From Anodontia alba (Eukaryota; Mollusca; Bivalvia; Lucinida; Lucinidae): DNA of 64,000 nt. The position numbers and the translations under genes were made by a program. Under the pieces are notes generated by a model. The model was given only the letters and a program-made list of their open reading frames with translations, was not told the origin of the DNA and searched no databases. Shown here in pieces: positions 60,504 through 64,000 of the stretch (position 1 is the first letter of the stretch; the number at the start of each line of letters is the position of its first letter). Location of the stretch: the NCBI GenBank assembly GCA_964016985.1, contig OZ024835.1, positions 64,316,828-64,380,827 on the forward strand. The letters run 5' to 3'.

Positions 60504-60781
60504 CATTACGAAAACACGCCTATTCAAATATATAGAAAATTTCACCTCCAAAGACTGAAAATTTTCAGATAAAAACCTCTGATATTTTTCATATTTCTGC
60601 TCAAAACAAAAATTGTGGGTACTCGTTAGAACCGCCTCGGCGAGGCGGTTCTAACAAGTACCCACAAGCTATGTTTTGAGCAGAAATATGAAAAATAATG
60701 TATACCCCTGTAAACCCCAGTTTTACTATATAAAAGTGGGGTTTAAGGCGGTTAAAGTGATATAGGCATGTTTTCGTGATG
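60504..60781 (+). mobile_element. P1 element, copy g
   Basis: CATTACGAAAACACGCC to GCATGTTTTCGTGATG, central stem AACCGCCTCGGCGAGGCGGTT. The empty form is close to 'CGAGCATATAAGCATG' at 11907-11922; no duplication. Confidence 0.87.
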
Positions 60782-60809
60782 ATAAGCATATGTATAACCT
60801 TGACCTTCA

Positions 60810-61500
60810 GCACTCTCTGAGCAAGTCAATGATATATATAATATTCCAGTTTAAGAATGTTACTGTTCATGCAAATTGTCTCTTTAAGGGACAGCTTTCT
60901 TGTAATATCAAACTTACTTTCTGTGATAAATATGGTTTTTAACCCAGCATACTTAAGCGTCAAACGACCTTGGTACTGTAAGTGCACGGGCATGATCTGT
61001 TATGGTCCCGGTTTCAGAGTTAAGCCCGAGTTTTCACTTATTCTCATTAAGATCTATGTTATTTCATTCCTAAGTGTACACTGGTCTGTCGCTAAAACAA
61101 ACACATTCTGTGTAAGTATACGGTTAATTTATTGTTAAACCAAAACTTGAACAAGGAAGTTTGAAAACATTTTGAACTGCGTAATTTAATTGTAACTGCA
61201 TTTTTGTTTTCCTCATATAGTTCTCCAACATTATTATTGAACACCCAAAAGAACAACGTTGGAGACATGGTAGGGAAAAAAACTACACTACTATTAAACT
61301 TTAAAACATACCTGTGTCATCTGTATGTAATTATTAATTATATAGACACAAAACTTGTCTCTCTCTCTCTCGCTCGCCTCTGTATTGTCACATGACCATA
61401 TCGCGCAAATCAATTTCTGATCTTTTCACCCTGACGAATACAATCGGGATTTTCCGTCGTAACTCAGAAGTATATCCTTACATCAAAGCTCATGTACCGA
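60810..61500. repeat. CTCTGAGCAAG-type block
   Basis: Shared with 14180-14470, 18370-18800, 22650-23450 and 29600-30660. No coding signal in the frames at 60857-61138 or 61204-61395. Confidence 0.65.
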
Positions 61501-61629
61501 ATATTCACTCTGGGTAAAATTTTCAGCAAACGACATTTTGAAATAGTTTTCTTATTTTTACTACAAAAACATAACTTGAAATGTCATGCAAATTGTTTTC
61601 AATGGAGACAATTTGCATTAAATGTCAAA

Positions 61630-61678
61630 TCCTGTTTTTTTTTTGTTTTTTTTTTTTTCGAAAAAAAAAAAAAAAAAT
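61630..61678. repeat. poly(T)/poly(A) tracts
   Basis: T-run followed by CGAAA and an A-run, so locally self-complementary. Matches the A-rich tract at 19217-19345. Confidence 0.9.
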
Positions 61679-62012
61679 ATCACCAGTTTGTCGACTGCTA
61701 AATTAACCAAGACAGTGATAAAGGTTAAAAAGCACTTTGCAAATCAGCTTCGTTTTTTTTTTTTTTTTATGCAAATAGAAGGTTATAAATTTGATATGAT
61801 TTCAGCATTTATAAAGTTTGGCTTATTTATTTCCCTTTCAACTTGTTATCAGACAGTCAACCATTAACGCTTAGCATTTTTGCTAAAAGCTTCAGGAAAC
61901 GACATTTTAAAATACGTTTTTCTAAGTTTTCCTAGAATAGAGGTTTTGAGATTTCATTCCTTAGGAAACAATGAGCAATGCCTATCAAATAAAATCTGGA
62001 AGGTTTCCCTTG

Positions 62013-62290
62013 CATTACGAAAACACGCCTATTCAAATATATTGAAAATTTTACCACCAAAAAATGAAAATTTTCAGATAAAAAATTCTGATAATTTTCT
62101 TATATGAGTTCAAAACATAGATTGTAGGTACTCGTTAGAACCGCCTCGGCGAGGCGGTTCTAACGAGTACCCACAATCTATGTTCTGAGCAGAAATAAGA
62201 AAAATAATGTATACCCCTGTAAACCCCAGTTTTACTATATAAAAGTGGGGTTTAAGAGGATCAAAATTATATAGGTATGTTTTCGTGATG
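62013..62290 (+). mobile_element. P1 element, copy h
   Basis: CATTACGAAAACACGCC to GGTATGTTTTCGTGATG. Left flank TTTCCCTTG, right flank GAAATTAAG; the empty site TTTCCCTTGGAAACAAG is at 19635-19651. Clean insertion, no duplication. TATATAAAAG lies in its third hairpin (62236-62245). Confidence 0.9.
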
Positions 62291-62492
62291 GAAATTAAGA
62301 CCACTTAAAAGACTGAAAAGTCTTTATACTGGGAAAAATAAGAAAAGCTTCATAAGTTTATCATCTGCCGAATTAGACGAGAGAGCGGTAAAGGCTAACT
62401 GTTGAAAGATCGATTATTGTCTACATGTATGCATAAAAGCTCTTTCCTTGCGTATTTTGTATAAGATGATTCCTAATAACAAACTATATCGT

Positions 62493-62770
62493 CATTACGA
62501 GAACATGCCTATTCAAATATATAGAAAAAGTTTCTCCAAAAAATCAAAAATTTTCAGATAAAAAACGCTAATATTTTTCTTATTTCTGCTCAAAACATAG
62601 ATTGTGGGTACTCGTTAGAACCGCCTCGGCGAGGCGGTTCTAACGAGTACCAACAATCTATGTTTTTGAGCAGGAATAAGAAAATAATGTATACCCCTGT
62701 AAACCCCAGTTTTACTATATAAAAGTGGGGTTTAAGGGAGTCAAAATTATATAGGCATGTTTTCGTGATG
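62493..62770 (+). mobile_element. P1 element, copy i
   Basis: CATTACGAGAACATGCC to GGCATGTTTTCGTGATG. Left flank ATATCGT, right flank GTATTAAC; the empty site GTATCGTATTAATC is at 20081-20094, compatible with either none or a 2-bp GT duplication. Confidence 0.9.
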
Positions 62771-62879
62771 GTATTAACACTATATACTGGCACACTAACT
62801 TTTTATCATAAATCTCCTAAAATTGGTGAAAGCCTATTTAACTATCCGTTGATATGCCTCACATTGCTGGATATGTGAC

Positions 62880-62941
62880 AAACAGTGTAGACCCTGATCA
62901 GACGCCGAGTTCTGTGACGTCTGATCTAGTTCTACACTGTG
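62880..62941. repeat. ~65-bp inverted repeat (hairpin family)
   Basis: AAACAGTGTAGACCCTGATC..AGACGCC..GACGTCTGATCTAGTTCTAC..ACTGT. Counterpart of 20174-20235. Confidence 0.82.
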
Positions 62942-63176
62942 TGCTAAAACCTATATGTGCAGATTCTAAAGGTTACTATATAGTACTGACTGACAAAGAA
63001 ACACTCACATAAACTGACAAAATTAGATTTGAGTCGCGCCCTGAGAAAAGGTACAGTTTAGACCCTTTCAAAAGGAGCTTGGTGTGCCGCGAAATAATTA
63101 AAACAAATGTCACAAAAAGTGTCTTCCTTGACGGAAATGACGTAAAATCGGCCAAGTGTATCAAGTAGTAGTAACA

Positions 63177-63236
63177 GTCAGTATAGATCCTTATCAGACG
63201 CCTTAATCTGCGGCGTGTGATCTGGACATACTATGC
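63177..63236. repeat. ~65-bp inverted repeat (hairpin family)
   Basis: CAGTATAGATCCTTATCAGA..CGCC..GGCGTGTGATCTGGACATAC. Confidence 0.7.
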
Positions 63237-63459
63237 TTTCGCAGGAATATCTCTGTACGAATACTAAGAGAATGGCTGATCTGTGTAAAATATAGTTTGG
63301 TTTAAAAGTTTGCAAGAATAAGCTACAGTTGCATTTAACATTTACCACTCTCTAGGCAAATTCAGCAGACGACAAACTGACCATATTTGCTCTTATTGTT
63401 TCCAGAAAAGGTTTTGACATTTTATGGAAGTTGTCCCCTCAATAATTTTCCGAGCAAAT

Positions 63460-64000
63460 AGCTTTGAGTAGACAATTTGCATAAACTAGCAAAACCATTT
63501 TGCGGAGAAAAATACATCAAAACGTCGCCGGCTGAAATTTGTACCCAGGATGCTAAATGTTATTCTCTTGCAAGAATAGTGCGAATTTTCTAAAGCCCTT
63601 TAAAGCGCTAATCAAGCAGCCTGAGGAGATAATTTTCTGGGAAAAATAAGAACAAAACATCAATATACTACATTGTAAGTGTGAAACTGCATCCAGAATA
63701 GTTCGATTTTTCTTAAGCCTTTAACGCACTTAAGAAGGAGCATGAAGAAACAATTAGCATAAAATGTCAAATGCTACTTTACCATAAATATAAGAATAAT
63801 ACATCAAAATGTCATCAACTGACTTTTATTTTACCCAGCATGCTAGTGTATTTACATCTAGAATAATTCGATTTTTCTTAAGCCCTAATAGCATTAAAGA
63901 AGGATCATGTAGAAACAATTAGCAGAACATGTCAAAGACTATTTTTCCGAGAAATATGAGAAAAATACACGTACATCAAAATTTCTTCAGCTGAATTTTA
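63460..64000. repeat. ~165-bp tandem repeat block, running off the window
   Basis: Units at about 63470, 63627, 63750 and 63914 with 'GACAATTTGCATAAA', 'AACATCAAAATGTC' and 'TTTACCCAGCATGCTA'. Counterpart of 20930-21610. Confidence 0.65.

Larger units (their letters stand above)
54020..63110. repeat. repeated TRIM-bearing unit, copy 3
   Basis: In order: TRIM copy 3, ~50-bp tandem (56680-57085), 165-bp repeats (57100-57720), a 2.6-kb insertion (57801-60410), the CTCTCTGAGCAAG block (60780-61480) and the following block (61490-63110). It is the most complete unit in the window and carries inserted P1 elements at 60504, 62013 and 62493. Confidence 0.65.

Overview
This is animal nuclear DNA, AT-rich and very repeat-dense. 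It is most likely from a bivalve mollusc; a dreissenid mussel is possible but unproven. Pointers are RING-less B-box/NHL proteins of the type expanded in bivalves, a tRNA-derived SINE, a dispersed repeat that opens with an 'AAGAGGNCC...CGCTCACCTGA' start and carries AGGTCAAAGGTCA sites, and abundant (TA)n, (GT)n and poly(A). There is no operon structure and no bacterial or viral gene.

Coding content is small. Three copies of one single-exon TRIM-like gene lie on the minus strand. Copy 1 (8546-10270) is intact, with 574 codons. Copy 2 (26633-28358) is a pseudogene with 1-, 2- and 5-bp deletions and a damaged putative splice acceptor. Copy 3 (54452-56185) is full length but has one nonsense codon (codon 63) just after B-box 1. 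Other coding traces are decayed reverse transcriptases: a Penelope-type-like element (six 5'-truncated copies, two reaching RT sequence) and the C-terminal end of a jockey/CR1-like non-LTR element (49690-50590).

Large-scale layout. (i) 1-6910 and 41690-49080 are diverged collinear paralogous segments. (ii) The TRIM copies sit in a repeated multi-kb unit: TRIM gene, a ~50-bp tandem, a ~165-bp repeat block, then two further shared blocks. It is seen at 7845-11950 (with the later part displaced to 18370-20400), 25888-32180 and 54020-63110. TRIM-less partial units lie at 20400-23450 and from 63190 to the window end. (iii) 22650-25880 is paralogous to parts of 29560-40390, each containing a ~53-bp minisatellite (1.9 kb and 2.8 kb).

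Mobile and repetitive elements fill the rest: nine ~280-bp triple-hairpin elements (called P1 here), two 245-bp TA-flanked palindromic MITEs, one ~290-bp foldback, three SINE copies, a pair of ~456-bp direct repeats around a 1.7-kb core, a ~127-bp tandem array (51250-53155), a ~28-bp minisatellite (53270-54030), and many ~65-bp inverted repeats. Because the segments are paralogous, several insertions have an 'empty site' elsewhere in the window, which fixes their boundaries. P1 appears to insert without a target-site duplication, which is the most unusual signal here.
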